Assembly: GCA_023213395.1 (NCBI GenBank)
Contig: CM041465.1
Location: forward strand, 52,459,741 to 52,523,740
From: Cycas panzhihuaensis
Taxonomy: Eukaryota; Cycadophyta
Reading direction: 5' to 3'
Length of the DNA: 64,000 nt
Part shown: piece by piece, positions 1 through 10,800 of the stretch
Position numbering within the stretch: position 1 is the first letter of the stretch
Layout: every line of letters starts with the position of its first letter
Notes under the pieces: generated by a model
What the model saw: the letters and a program-made list of their open reading frames with translations, nothing else
The model's database searches: none
What the model was told of the DNA's origin: nothing
Made by a program: the position numbers and the translations under genes

Positions 1-495
1 TAGGATAGGCGATCAAATGGCCAAACGACAAGGTGAGAGGAAATGATACATGATCATATGCACAAACAGATGTGGAGCAGAACACAGTGTTAAATAATAC
101 TAACACGAAGATGTAGAGGCAATAACGTAGGAGAGCTTCACAATACGGATCTGAGACGGTGAAATGATGCACAAATTAAAAGAGAATGGTTATATGTATG
201 GCTAGATCAAACTAATACGTAGGATCGCAAACCACGATTTATCAAGCTAAAGCATATATCAAAAGGATTATTTTTGTTTATAGGTTTGAAAATATGGAAA
301 GCGAAACGAAGAACTGGTTTCCGTGTGGAGAGCAAACTTAGGCGGGAGATCTTCTTCCACAAAGGATGGAATCCAGTAACTGCCTTCTCCAAAGGACGGT
401 GAGCTCGCCAGAATCTCAACGAGCAGTCATATAGCTATGTTCCGTCGGACGTTTGAGCAACTAAAATCAGAAAAATGACAACCTAGCTCAACCTA

Positions 496-507
496 GCTCT
501 GATACCA
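496..507 (-). other. PBS of copia-0 (initiator tRNA-Met type)
   Basis: The minus strand reads TGGTATCAGAGC, the standard plant copia site complementary to the 3' end of initiator tRNA-Met. It lies two bases inside the LTR end at 510, which fixes the orientation. Confidence 0.92.
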
Positions 508-509
508 AA

Positions 510-835
510 TGATGGAGCCGGAGGCGAGGCGTGACATCACGAGACTTTCATCTTGAGTACAACGGCGATTTCCGAAAGAGTGGCGGTGTTAATAAACACC
601 AGGGAGGTATTCCCAACCCTTAAATAGAGATTCGGGGAGGCATCGGGCGCCATCACCCTAGCTGCACAATAATTAAGGTTAGTTTGAAAAAATATAAAAA
701 ATAAATAACGGTAATACGTACCTCACGTGAGTGGTCGGTCCGGGAGCCGAATTCAAGGTGCCCTAGGGGCCCTCAAAGGTGGCTTTGAGGGGCCCTAAGC
801 GCTCTAGTGCACAAACATTGGGATTATTCCCAACA
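510..835 (-). repeat. 5' LTR of copia-0
   Basis: This LTR is 326 bp, with plus-strand ends TGATGG and CCCAACA (an imperfect TGTTGG/CCAACA inverted pair). It matches the copia-1 LTRs at 8215-8550 and 15524-15859 along its length. It contains the same G+C-rich near-palindrome (about 755-800) and an AT-rich TTTAAG promoter-like box in sense orientation (about 618-626). The next five bases, AAGTC at 836-840, are the expected TSD, but its partner is outside the window. Confidence 0.88.
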
Positions 836-2701
836 AAGTCACTTTTTTGGTAGGTATAAAAACACGATCGGTCATGTTTTTACTCGTTATGCATGCAAAA
901 TTCAGCCAATGCATTAGATTTTTACATGATGCCACCCATATTTAATGGATTCTTATCTTTTCGATGCCCATGAACATAGAGAAGTATTGTGTGACTCATT
1001 GTAGAGAGTGAAGGTGTGATTTGCTCAAGTTTTTATTGGAGTTTTTATGATTTTTTGAGATCTTTTAAGGACTTCTATTGCTATGATTTCAAGACTGATT
1101 TTTGTGGTGCTTATGGGTGAAATCAAGAGAAGAATTTAATGCTTTGACTTGTTGCTTCATTGGTGTTCAACTATTGATGGTTTAATCTTCTACTTTTATG
1201 GTTTTCTTTCAAAGTTTCAACCTCAAAGTTCTTCTAAATTAGTAAGGTCTTTCTTATATGACTTTTTTGCTTGTTCCACTATTTTTTGAAGGTTGTCTTT
1301 TATCTAGAATTTTCTCCTTCTTTTACTTGATTATTATGGTGATCTTGTATATATCTTTTAGCTTGAAATACTTGCTAAAAGTCCAACCCTTTATGGGGTT
1401 TATAAGGGATAGACTAAAGTGTGGCATGGTCATCTCTCCACCATTCGTGTAGCTACCCCTTCCCATTCTTACATAGTAGTTTATATTTCAAGCACTTTGC
1501 CATCCCTTTTGGCTTTGTTGGTTGTGGTTAAGCCCTTCTTACTTGTTGTTTCTTTTCCTTTGCTTGTTTTAAAGGAGAAAGTTTGAAGGAATTAATCAAA
1601 TAAAAGAAAAAGGCTAATCTTAGGCAAATTTATGCATTAGGAAAGAAGTCTTGATTCTCTAGTTTTATTGTTTTCTTAATTTCATTCTTAGGATAACTTT
1701 CTTTTCTTTGGAGAGAAAATTTAAAGTGTTGAATAGAAACTACATACTTGACTATTTCTAATTTTTAGAGATTCAAGGCCCTAATTAAGATAGAATCTTC
1801 AAAGTTGTGAAGTTAGTATCTTGTACGAGGATTGCTATTGAGTTTTCTTATTTGCATGCAACTTTTAAAAGGTTTAAAAATTCATTTTTAACAGCAGAAA
1901 CATGTCCTTTAAGTCTCTCTTTTTACATCATAGGACATTCATTCAAGGAAAAGATTACATACATGAGAGGTAAAATCTTTTAAATAGCATTGCATGTTAT
2001 CAATTTCTTTAAAAGTTTATATAAAGTAATTGTATGGTGTGTTATATATTTTGTTGGTATTTTTTCTTTCATAAGAAAAAGTGTATATGGCATTTGACAG
2101 AATAATTTTGTAGTTATATTAGTATCCTTTATCTTTAAAGCAAATTAAAAAATACAAAAAGCACATTGCATGCATTTAGTTTTTTTCTTCCTTACTTGAT
2201 TAGTTAAAGGTAAAGTAGACCTTTTTTACTTCTTAGATTACTTTTATTTATTTTGTTTCATTTTGTTAAATATAAACAAAAAAAATAAAAATAAAAATAA
2301 AACACCAAAAAATGAAAAAAAGAAAAAGAAAGAAAAATTTTCCATTTGTATAACCCTTTCCTTTATCCTAGTAAAACTGAAAAGGTTAAAAAGATTCAAG
2401 GATAGGAGTCTTTAGGAAGGATATTGAAAATATTATCAAAGTAGTTTTGAGTCTAGAACTCCTTCACCTAGTTGTGTAGGTTAGGGATTCTACCACCCCC
2501 TTTATATCCAATCCTTTCGTCACATTCTATGCTTATAACTTACTGGATGGTATAACTAGGTAAAGACTCCTTCTTAAAAGTTAAGCAAAGGTGGTTACTT
2601 AGGTCCTCTTAAACCACATATCACTTATTTCTAATTAACACAAAAGGAAATACCCCATTAATTGAGAGATATCTAGTTTAGGCTCACCTAAGATGACACC
2701 A
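836..2701 (+). repeat. LTR of the Tat-2 family, 5' part displaced by copia-0
   Basis: This stretch is the reverse complement of the Tat-2 LTRs (16368-18594 plus 29929-30118, and 52764-55199), so it is an LTR in plus orientation. Matching landmarks are the gatgccacccatatttaatgg block near 928, the A-rich/T-rich tract at 2270-2340 and the terminal block ending ACACCA at 2701. About the first 560 bp of the LTR are missing at 836, where copia-0 begins, and presumably continue left of the window. No PBS follows 2701, so this is a 3' LTR or a solo LTR rather than a 5' LTR. The frame at 1258-1452 has no coding character. Confidence 0.8.
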
Positions 2702-2839
2702 CTAGGTTTTCTCCATCTATTAAAATATTTCCTAAATGGTATTTGAAAACTATGCTTGAAGTTTAACTACCCAAGATAAAAGGCAAATAAAAGTAAAAAA
2801 GAATACTAGATATAGTCAATTTTTCCTTGATGGTAGATG

Positions 2840-3560
2840 TATTAGATGTTTATGAACCTTCAAGTTTTAAGAAGCCAACCAATAACAAAAATAGAAAATA
2901 TCTATGAATGTTAAAATCTAAGTTGTTGAGGAAAATAAAACTTGGCATTTAATTGATTTACTAATAACTAAGGAATTAGTCAGATATGGGTCTACAAGAC
3001 CAAATTTATATTAGATGGCATAGTTGATAAGTATAAGGCTAGATTAGTAGCCAAAAGATTCAAGCAAATAGAAGGTATTAATTAATAGGAGAAAGTTGCT
3101 CCAGTAGAAAAGATGATAGCAATTAGACTAATACTAGCAATAACTACTTAGTTTAAATAGTAGCTACACTAGCTTGATGTTAAAAGTACCTTATTCATGG
3201 AGATCTTGTAGAAGAGGTTTATATAGAGCATCCACCTAGATATATTACCAAGGTTAAAGAGTAGTTAGTATACCACTTGTAGAAAGCCTTATATAGTCTT
3301 AAACAAGCTCTAAGAGCATGGTATTTTAACATTGATCAATATTATTTAAACAATAGGTTTGAGAGATCACTTATAAATCTAAACCTATATATTGAAGTTT
3401 AAGAAAATTTAGTTATATTTATGGTACTATATGTAGTTAATATGGTGATCATAAGGAGTAACACCTTAAATGTTAAAAGCCTAAAGAATGATTTCAAGGA
3501 GGTATTTCAAATGATAGATCTTAGATTACTCCACTATTTGTTGGATGTGGAAGTATGATG
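2840..3560 (+). pseudogene. copia-3 reverse transcriptase remnant
   Basis: This is a decayed Ty1/copia RT read across many stops and some frame changes. Visible landmarks in order are ENKTWHLID (about 2930), KYKARLVAK near 3030, LHQLDVKST near 3165, KALYSLKQALRAWY (frame-corrected) near 3280, and LLHYLL near 3520. The YVDD catalytic motif has become L-Y-V-V-N-M at about 3430, so both metal-binding aspartates are gone. Most stops are TAG or TAA where Gln or Trp is expected. Gag, protease and integrase upstream are not recognisable; the bases between the preceding LTR (ending 2701) and 2840 hold nothing I can name. Confidence 0.72.
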
Positions 3561-4385
3561 AAAGCTTAGAAAAATCTTTATTTCATAGGCTAAGTATGAG
3601 TGGGACATTTTAAAGAAATTTAGGATGGAGGATTGTAAACCTATTTATATCCCCATAAAAATAGATTTAAAATTAATAGCTCTAGATGATAAGGATGAGT
3701 GAGTTGATGGCATAATGTTTAGATAACTAGTTAGTAGTTTAATCTACTCGATTATTACTAGATTTGATATCTCTTTTATAATTAGTATGGTATCAAGGTT
3801 TATGGTTGAACCAAAGTAGAGTTACTAGAAAGTTATAAAGAATATCCTAAGATATTTGTAAGGGACACTATAGTTTAGATTAGAGTTTAGCCAAAATGAT
3901 AATTTTAGGCTAACTTGATATTTAGATTCAAATTGGGATGGCTATGAAGATAGAAAAAGGTTCACTTTAGGTTATTACTTCAGTATAGGTTCTAATATTG
4001 TCACTTGGAGTAATAAGAAACAACCTAATGTTGCTTTATCATCTACTAAGGTAGAATATAAAGTTATTGTTGTAACTACTTATAAGGCTATGTGGTTGAG
4101 GCAAGTGCTTGGTGATTTGAGACTACATCAAGAAAAAGAAACTACGTTGTATTGTGATAATTAAAGTACCTTTAAGATTACCAAGAATCTAATATTCCAT
4201 ACACTTACTAAAAATATTATGATACAACATCACTTCATTAGGGAATAAATCCAAAATAGAGAAGTTAAGCTTCTATACAAACTAATAGAAGAGTAGATTG
4301 TTGATGTTTTTACTAAATCTTTATCCAAAGATAAGTTTGATAAATTTAGACTTTATATTAATATTAAAACCAATGATATAAACAT
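3561..4385 (+). pseudogene. copia-3 RNase H remnant and pol end
   Basis: The copia RNase H that follows RT is traceable: WDGYEDRKRFTLGYYF at about 3937 (a change in the usual DRKSTSGY block), VTWSNKKQPNVALSSTKVEY at about 4001, then the DVFTKSL block near the C-terminus at about 4300. The catalytic histidine-aspartate region is partly readable, but many TAG and TAA codons break the frame. The reading frame runs into a G-rich PPT, as expected for the end of pol. Confidence 0.72.
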
Positions 4386-4386
4386 T

Positions 4387-4706
4387 AAGGGGGGGTTGTA
4401 GTATTAGATTAATGTTCATATATAGACAAATTTAGATAGGTAAGTCAAAGGAGTTGCTAAAGTCCTAAATAGACTTGTGACAAGTGCCAAGGTAGTTACA
4501 TATTTTTTGTGGACTATTATTGATCTCATGTGTATATTAAGTATATAACACAAGTGATATAAATATAATCCTTTTAGAGGTCATTCTTAATTAATGGAAA
4601 TTTAGCTTGAAAGTAGATAAATTCTACTTGGATTCTATTCATGTATTTTCTATTATATGATAATTTGTTGGTTCTATGAATCAATCCCATAATTCATACT
4701 AATAGA
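4387..4706 (+). repeat. PPT and 3' LTR of copia-3
   Basis: The purine run AAGGGGGGG at 4387-4395 comes just before TGTAGTATTAG at 4397, which I take as the LTR start. The LTR contains a TATA-like stretch near 4555-4570. Its end is placed at about 4706, where ACTAATA is an imperfect inverse of the start, so the end is approximate. No matching 5' LTR was found in the window, so the copy is truncated on the left. Confidence 0.6.
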
Positions 4707-5416
4707 CTAGGGGGGTGACCAAATTTCAAAAGTCTATCTAAAATAATTAAAATAAAAAAATTAATTATAAATCTTTTAATGTTTGAATCAAATTTTATCA
4801 AAAAATTATTCATGCATATTCAATTGAGCATGTAATTAATTCCATGTATGAGTGCATCTCTTCTCCTTTATGTGTCTCTTCTTTTATGAGTGATTTTTAG
4901 TTTTTGTATAAGTGATCATCATTATGGACTTTTTCCTTATTCTCCTAGACTATGTCATAGCTTTTTGGGCATGTGTGATGGAATAAAATTTCATATATAT
5001 GATTTGCGAGTGGTGGGTGATTGGCTTGCGATATCTTCATGTCTTCTCTTTGTGTGATTTTACATTTAGGCATTTATCTATTTCTTCTGGTGTGATAATT
5101 TTCTCCATGGAGTGCGATAGTGGCATTGATTATTTTCATGTACTCTTTAGTCTTCCTCTAATCGTGGCTACCCAATGATTATCCTGGTTTATGGGTAATG
5201 GCTTGGGTGGAGTGCATATTGAGAGAGGTCTAGTTTCTCTCCATGATTGACCCTATGAATAGTCTAGTATTCTTTTTTTGTGCATATGTACTATGAGAAT
5301 TTATCCTTCTTTGTTTCATGGTTCTATGTTATATATTCTCTAGGTCTATAACTATAGTGTTATTTCTCTCCATGAACTATTAGGTGCCACTCTATTTATT
5401 TCCTCATTCAAATACA

Positions 5417-5491
<75 letters not shown>

Positions 5492-7002
5492 GACATTTTA
5501 TAGAATTAAAACTAAATCATGCCAATGGCTAATGCAATATATAATGCTATTAAAGCTTGGTTTATTTATATTACCATAATGATATTTGTCTTTTCAAACC
5601 TTAGTCACACTTAGTGGACATCATATTTGGCATGTAAAATTACTCTTATATAACTATTTAAACTTATCAAAGGACACTTTTATTTAATAAAACATACCTA
5701 TCGATTGCCATAAAGCCCTAGTCATAATTATCTACCCATTGCCATAATATTTTTATTTCATATATTGCCTCAAGACCATGCTCATTAAACCATATATTAA
5801 ATAATTACGTCCTTATAAATATCAAATCTCATTTTATGCCATCATAATTTTCATGTCTTAACATACCCTATTTATTGTTATAAATTGTTTCATACCTATT
5901 AGTTTTTGTTACTCATCATACTGTATAAGACTACTACCTATTTGCTATACTAATGGGATATTGTCTTTATTCTAGCCATGAATCTCTATTATTTGTGAAG
6001 AACAAATATAATTGCAAAAGCAATGCGATAATAGAACTCTAAACCCTGCAAAGAACAAATAATATAAATAAATCAAGTACTCAATAAAGAATACTAGGAG
6101 ATTCAAGTCTAAGCATAGACCTTTTATTAATTTAAGTAACAACTAAAGAATTACAGAGATGAGTAAACCCCAACTCTTCTCCTCGACTCATCCACACCAT
6201 TATGTTACATGTGTTGTTACCTAAGAATATATAGACACAACATTACAAGATACTTCTTTGTGGTTTTACAATATAATGGGCATAAACTAGGAGTTGACAA
6301 TGACCCCTATAAGACACCCAAAAAATTTTCTCAGGGGCTCCCACCCTTAAACCCTCCCCCCCAGACCCCCATAAAGGGGCTTGGGTGTAATGCCTATACC
6401 CATGTAACACTTACAAAGTGTTCAACATATCTAACAATGAGACGATTGTAAAAGACTCTAAAATATTTTATTAGTAATAATGAATCCTCATCTTCAATAC
6501 TAATACACTTTCAAAATCCTTTACTTTAGTGTAATACTTCACTAATGTGTTGCTTTCACAGGGTGATCAATCCTACTTAAGCAATCTCTAATGGATGAAC
6601 TTCAAATACACCTATATGTTTTATATAATATGTGGATAACATATATAATAAATATCCACAATAAATTCAATAACATTACCTATTAGTATTTGTACTTCAT
6701 CTTGATGTAGATTTGTCTAGCTCCATCTCATCTGTATGTGGTTATTCATCTCATCAACCTCATCTTGCCCGAGCATTTTAGCCACATGTCACTGGCATAA
6801 CTGGCATATTTAGATTATTAGTTTATAAAATTCAACTTATAACTAGCTCCTATATTAGCTTTATCACTACTCTATAGCTGGTATATTGGCTCATCTAGCT
6901 TATCAAACTAGCTTGTATAGGCTTTCTTCCTACTTGCATAAGAGGTTTCACAACATGGCTTTGATAGGCTTACAATCTATCTTCATAAGATTTTTCAAGT
7001 TA
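4707..7002. other. AT-rich stretch with no recognisable gene
   Basis: I see no domain, LTR pair or RNA gene here. It holds a compound microsatellite (5419-5486) and an unusual C-rich segment at about 6330-6380, whose complement has several G runs. The open frame at 6209-6451 covers the C-rich segment and matches nothing I recognise. The right part, about 6700-7002, is probably the leader of the copia-5 element whose PBS is at 7003-7019, but no gag or pol follows on the minus strand. Confidence 0.5.
5419..5486. repeat. (CT)n-(AT)n compound microsatellite
   Basis: About 16 CT units are followed directly by about 18 AT units. This is a length-variable simple repeat with no sign of coding. Confidence 0.95.
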
Positions 7003-7019
7003 CCATGGCTCTAATACCA
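7003..7019 (-). other. PBS of copia-5
   Basis: The minus strand reads TGGTATTAGAGCCATGG, which is the tRNA-Met site with one C-to-T change. It abuts an LTR end (..TTATAACA on the minus strand) at 7020. Confidence 0.78.
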
Positions 7020-7550
7020 TGTTATAAATATAAATTTACTTTGATACTAAATTAGAATCTATAATTATCATGATGTGATATACTAAGTATAACATAACAA
7101 AAATATAATATGCATGTATAATGGTTGAATAATCTCATGAGGAATATATAAATATAAAGGATAAACATGAATATAAAATAAATAATACCTTATGCATGCA
7201 CTATAAGAGAGATAAAAAAATTATATATGAAAAATCTAGTGTGGGAAAAACCATAGGAGAAGGTAGAGATTAGAGCTCTTGTTATGATTAGAATGAATAC
7301 ATCTCTAGGTCTTTGACCTTTCTCAATCCTTTCTTAAGTTCTCAAGTGTTGTATGTACATATTTATATCAATAATTATTCCATGAGTACCCTTTAATTTC
7401 TCTTGAGATATTACATCATTCAATAGCATGTTAATATAGATATGTATGCATAATCCACATTTCCTAATATATCTGGTAAGTGGGTTTATGTATATATTTG
7501 TATCATTAATATTAAATATTACATATGTAAATAATTTACATGTTCTAACA
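7020..7550 (-). repeat. 5' LTR of copia-5
   Basis: The inferred LTR is 531 bp, with plus-strand ends TGTTATAA and TTCTAACA, which fits a TGTTA/TAACA inverted pair. It is placed by the abutting minus-strand PBS. No second copy was found in the window, so the right boundary rests on the terminal motif alone. The open frame at 7334-7561 overlaps it and crosses its edge, so it is not a gene. Confidence 0.6.
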
Positions 7551-8209
7551 TTCCTATTCATCTTGTGAATATATCAATGATACTATAAAAATAAAAGCTT
7601 CATAATACGATAGAGTTTGTGTATTCATAATACCATGATAAATGTCACATTAATGTAGTCTATAATAGATCATATATTAGTAAAGAATTACATGGCCTAA
7701 AAATGTATAATTAATAAAAGAAAAAAAAAAAAAGAACTTTAGACCAAAAATATTCCATTCAAAATGATTAGGTCAATAAATTACCCTAGTCTAACCTTGA
7801 GCAAGGTTCTAATTAGAACCCATTTGACCAAAAAATGAAAAAGTAGGGAAAATCCTTAAAAAACGTAAAAATGTAATTAAAAATTCCTTTAAAAGTTTAA
7901 TCTTACTAGGTCTAATTCTTATTAGGCCATTATATCACCACGAATATAATGCCTTTAATTACACATCAATCTAACTCTTAATTTATTTGTAGCAAGCCTA
8001 AGAGTGAATGGGATGAATACAAATAAATAAAAAGATTTCTAATTCTAAATATAAAAATGAAATAGAAATAATAAGAAAAATAAATTTTTATGATTATCCT
8101 AATCCAACTTTGAAATGTCAGATTTTTGCCCTATTTGCCCTACTGGATTTCTTATTTTATAGACCGTCACCTTGTATGATGAACACTACCATTGTTACAT
8201 CCTACTTTT
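7551..8209. other. AT-rich flank with no recognisable gene
   Basis: There are no open frames of note, no domain and no LTR pair. Poly-A runs occur near 7720-7735. Before copia-1 inserted, this stretch was continuous with 15865 onward. Confidence 0.6.
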
Positions 8210-8214
8210 TGTAT

Positions 8215-8550
8215 TGATGGAGCCGGAGGAGCAGAGCAGGACATCACGACGTTCTCATCTTGAGTACAACGACAATTTCCAATAGAATGGCGGTGTTAAT
8301 AAACACCAGGGAGGTATTCCCAACCCTTAAATAGAGAATTCAGGGAGGCGTCGGGCGCCATCACCCTAGCTGCATAACAATTAAGGTTAGTTTGAAAAAA
8401 TATTAAAAATAAATAACGGTGATACGTACCTCAAATGAGTGGTCGGTCCGAGCGGCTATTGAACGGCTCAAGGTGCCCTAGGGGCCCTCAAAGGCGGCTT
8501 TGAGGGGCCCTAACCGCTCTGGTGCACGAACATTAGGATTATTCCCAACA
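8215..8550 (-). repeat. 3' LTR of copia-1
   Basis: In sense orientation this LTR runs from TGTTGGGAATAATCC (plus-strand end 8550) to the GGCTCCATCA end at 8215, where the partner LTR has CCAACA. It carries a TATTTAAG promoter-like box on the minus strand near 8327-8334 and a G+C-rich hairpin at about 8478-8513. Confidence 0.93.
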
Positions 8551-8564
8551 TTCTCCCCCATAAG
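8551..8564 (-). other. PPT of copia-1
   Basis: The minus strand reads CTTATGGGGGAGAA directly before the 3' LTR, the expected plus-strand primer. Confidence 0.9.
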
Positions 8565-8579
8565 CCCAATGTGTATGAC

Positions 8580-9126
8580 TCCTAAATCATCTCTGAATTT
8601 CTCAAACTTGATTTTCCCAAGGCCTTCGTAAAAATATCCACTGTTTGATCTTCGGTGCTACAATAAGTCAACTCTATCTCTTCTGCTTATACAAGTTCCT
8701 GAATAAAGTGGTATTGAGTTTCAATATGCTTTATTCTGCTGTGGAATACTGGATTTTTGGTCATTTGAATAGCGCTCTGATTGTCAAACCAAATTTTAGT
8801 GGGACCTTGCTGTTTAATTTGAAAATCCTGTAAGAGTCTTCTTAACCAGATTGATTCACAGCTCCTAACATTGTGGCTTTATATTACGCTTGGTGTGGAT
8901 AAGGAAACGGTATTTTATTTCTTTGTACTCCAAGCTACTACTGCTGATCCCATACTAAATGCATAACCGGAAGTAGATTTTCTATCATCAATATCACCAT
9001 TAATCAATCAGATAACCGATTAACTGAAACTCGGATGTAGGTTTGTAGTATAATCCAAAGTCCAAGTCCCTTTAAGGTATCTCGAGGATTCTTTTAGCGA
9101 CTTTGCCAATGAGATGTCTTTGGGTC
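8580..9126 (-). pseudogene. copia-1 RNase H, broken
   Basis: After the RT the minus strand still encodes the copia RNase H in pieces. DIDDRKSTSGYAF is seen at about 8985-9000, WSTKK near 8945, then IWFDNQSAIQMTKNP near 8790-8800, IKHIETQYHF near 8720 and VDIFTKAL near 8640. The first catalytic aspartate block (the SDW part before DRKS) is disrupted (GYLINGDIDD), and the frame is interrupted by stops and small shifts. The end runs to the PPT. The plus-strand open frame at 8645-8833 is a shadow of it. Confidence 0.85.
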
Positions 9127-9740
9127 CTACATAAATCTAGATACAACACTTACAGAATATGTTATATCAGGTCGGGTAGAGGTTAAATAAAGTAGGCTAC
9201 CAATTAGTTGTCTATAGTGAGTGGGATCAACTGAAGTTGAGTCATCTGTCTTAGACAGTTTAATTCCAATTTTTGCTGGTATTGATAATGGTTTCTGATT
9301 TGTCATATTAAATCTTTGTAGAAGGTCTAATATATATTTACGTTGAGATATAAATATTCCTTGTTTATCTTGCCACACTTCCAATCCTAGGAAGTAGTGC
9401 ATAAGACCTAAGTCTGTCATTTCAAATTCCTTACATATTACTTCTTTAAATTGACTTAAAAGTTGGGAGTCATCTCCAGTATAAATTAAGTCGTCTACGT
9501 AAAGTCCTACGATCAATATCGAATTTCCTTTAATTTTGGTGTATAGGTTTGGATCTGCTTGAGATCTTTCAAACCCTTGATCTTTAAGATATGTGTCTAT
9601 ATGGGAATACCAAGCCCTAGGTGCTTGTTTTAGACCATATAATGCTTTCTTTAACTTGTACACTTTGTTTTCTTCCCCTCTGACTTCAAAACTGAGGGGT
9701 TAAGAGACATAGACATCTTCTTGGATATAACCATTTAAGA
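9127..9740 (-). pseudogene. copia-1 reverse transcriptase, 5' part deleted
   Basis: The 178-residue open part (9127-9663) holds the palm and thumb: KALYGLKQAPRAWY, the intact catalytic box LYVDDLIYTGDD, MTDLGLMHYFLGLEV, then YRQLIGSLLYL and TRPDITYSV. Upstream, in frame across one TAA stop, is SFLNGYIQEDVYVS. In a normal copia RT that block lies at the end of motif A, but here it follows integrase sequence directly. Everything between the middle of integrase and motif A is gone, including the first catalytic aspartate, so this RT cannot polymerise even though YVDD is intact. Confidence 0.92.
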
Positions 9741-10541
9741 AACTAATGGCTTTTGTGGAACATTGATTAAGTAAGTAGACTGCGGTATGGATTGCTTCAG
9801 CCCAAAATTCATGGCCTAAGTTTTTATCTTTAAGCATACAGCGTGCCATTTCTACGATAGTTCTATTTTTCCTTTCTGCTACACTATTTTGTTGTGGGGT
9901 GTAGGGGTTGGTATGTTGTCGCCTAATCCCATGTTGGATACAGTAATCCTTAAAGATATTAGAGGTAAATTCTCCCCCATTATCTGATCCTAAGGAGAGG
10001 ATATGATATCCACTTTGTCGCTCAACGAAGGTTTTGAAGTCAACAAAGTGGTCAAAAGCATCAGATTTGTATTTGAGAAAGAACACCCAAGTCTTTCGTG
10101 TGAAGTCAGCAGTAAATGTAAGGAAATACTTGGCACCGCTAAGGGAGTGGCCATTGGGCCACAAATATCTGTGTATACGAGTTGAAGAGGGGCAGATGCC
10201 TGATGGCTAAAGTCTAGAAAACTTTCTCTATGATGTTTTCGAAGAAGGCATCCCTCACACAACTCTTTATTAACATCAATAGGGGGAAAGCCATTAACCA
10301 TATCTAATCTTTTCATAAGGGCTAAACTGGTATAATTAAGGTGACCGAAACGTCGATGCCATAGGCCACTATCCATAGTAGTTGTGGTTCTAAGGGTATA
10401 TGTATCTGAGGGGGTGATAGTAAGTTTAAATAAATGATCTTTAGTCATGATACCCCTAGCAACAATAACTTCATTTTGTCGTTTGTCTTTAATGACACAT
10501 TCGCCGTTGTCAAAAATTATTTTATAATCTTGTCCCATCAT
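9741..10541 (-). pseudogene. copia-1 integrase with its C-terminal part deleted
   Basis: The N-terminal zinc site is intact: WHRRFGHLNY (two His) and CEGCLLRKHH (two Cys). The TDICGP block with the first catalytic Asp follows, and then the frame shifts near 10165. The second frame (9741-10164) has SDNGGEFTS (second Asp) and TPQQNSVAERKNRTI (catalytic Glu), so all three DDE residues survive. It then reads NQCSTKAI and passes without a break into RT sequence, so the C-terminal DNA-binding part is missing. The 183-residue frame ending at 9990 runs past the frameshift, so its last part is not protein. A TAG stop separates it from the protease frame at 10542. Confidence 0.92.
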
Positions 10542-10800
10542 CTATCCTACCGATAGTAAGTTTTTCCTTAAAGCAGGGACATATAGAACATCATTTAAAT
10601 ATTTATATTCACCACTATCAGTCAATAAGGCAATGTTACATTTTCTAATCGATTGGTGAGAAGTGTTATCTCCAAACATAATAGACCCTTTCTTATTTGT
10701 ATCCAAAGTTTGAAATAATTGTTCTTTATGGGTCATGTGGGTGGAACAACCGGAATCAATGTACCAACTATCGTCATCTTCTTCTAGGGCTGAAAAACTA
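10542..10800 (-). pseudogene. copia-1 aspartic protease
   Basis: The frame carries the retropepsin active site as WYIDSGCSTHMT (about 10735-10770 on the minus strand), then DNTSHQSI and the YVPALRKNLLSVG block typical of copia proteases, and ends at a TAG codon (10542-10544). The next frame, starting MMGQDYK, continues directly after that stop, so a single C-to-T change at a Gln codon probably separates protease from integrase. The catalytic Asp is intact. Confidence 0.88.

Larger units (their letters stand above)
1..835 (-). mobile_element. copia-0: 5' end of a copia element, cut by the window start
   Basis: The element reads on the minus strand. Its 5' LTR is 510-835, and its PBS and untranslated leader lie to the left and leave the window at base 1. 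The leader at about 190-509 can be aligned by eye with the leader of copia-1 at about 15190-15523, including a shared block around the gagctcgcc motif followed by aatctcaacgagcagtcata. Both elements therefore belong to one family. No coding sequence is visible here; the short open frame at 207-419 lies within the leader. The 3' part and the second TSD are outside the window, so completeness cannot be judged. Confidence 0.85.

Noticed and set aside
2702-4712. CTAGG after the LTR at 2701 and again after copia-3 (about 4707) as a TSD of copia-3
   Set aside because: The left copy is not next to a recognisable 5' LTR of copia-3, so a 5-base match is easily chance.
6330-6380. G-quadruplex or PPT on the minus strand (G runs)
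   Set aside because: There is no LTR start next to it and no element in register, so a PPT role cannot be supported. Left in the unassigned stretch.
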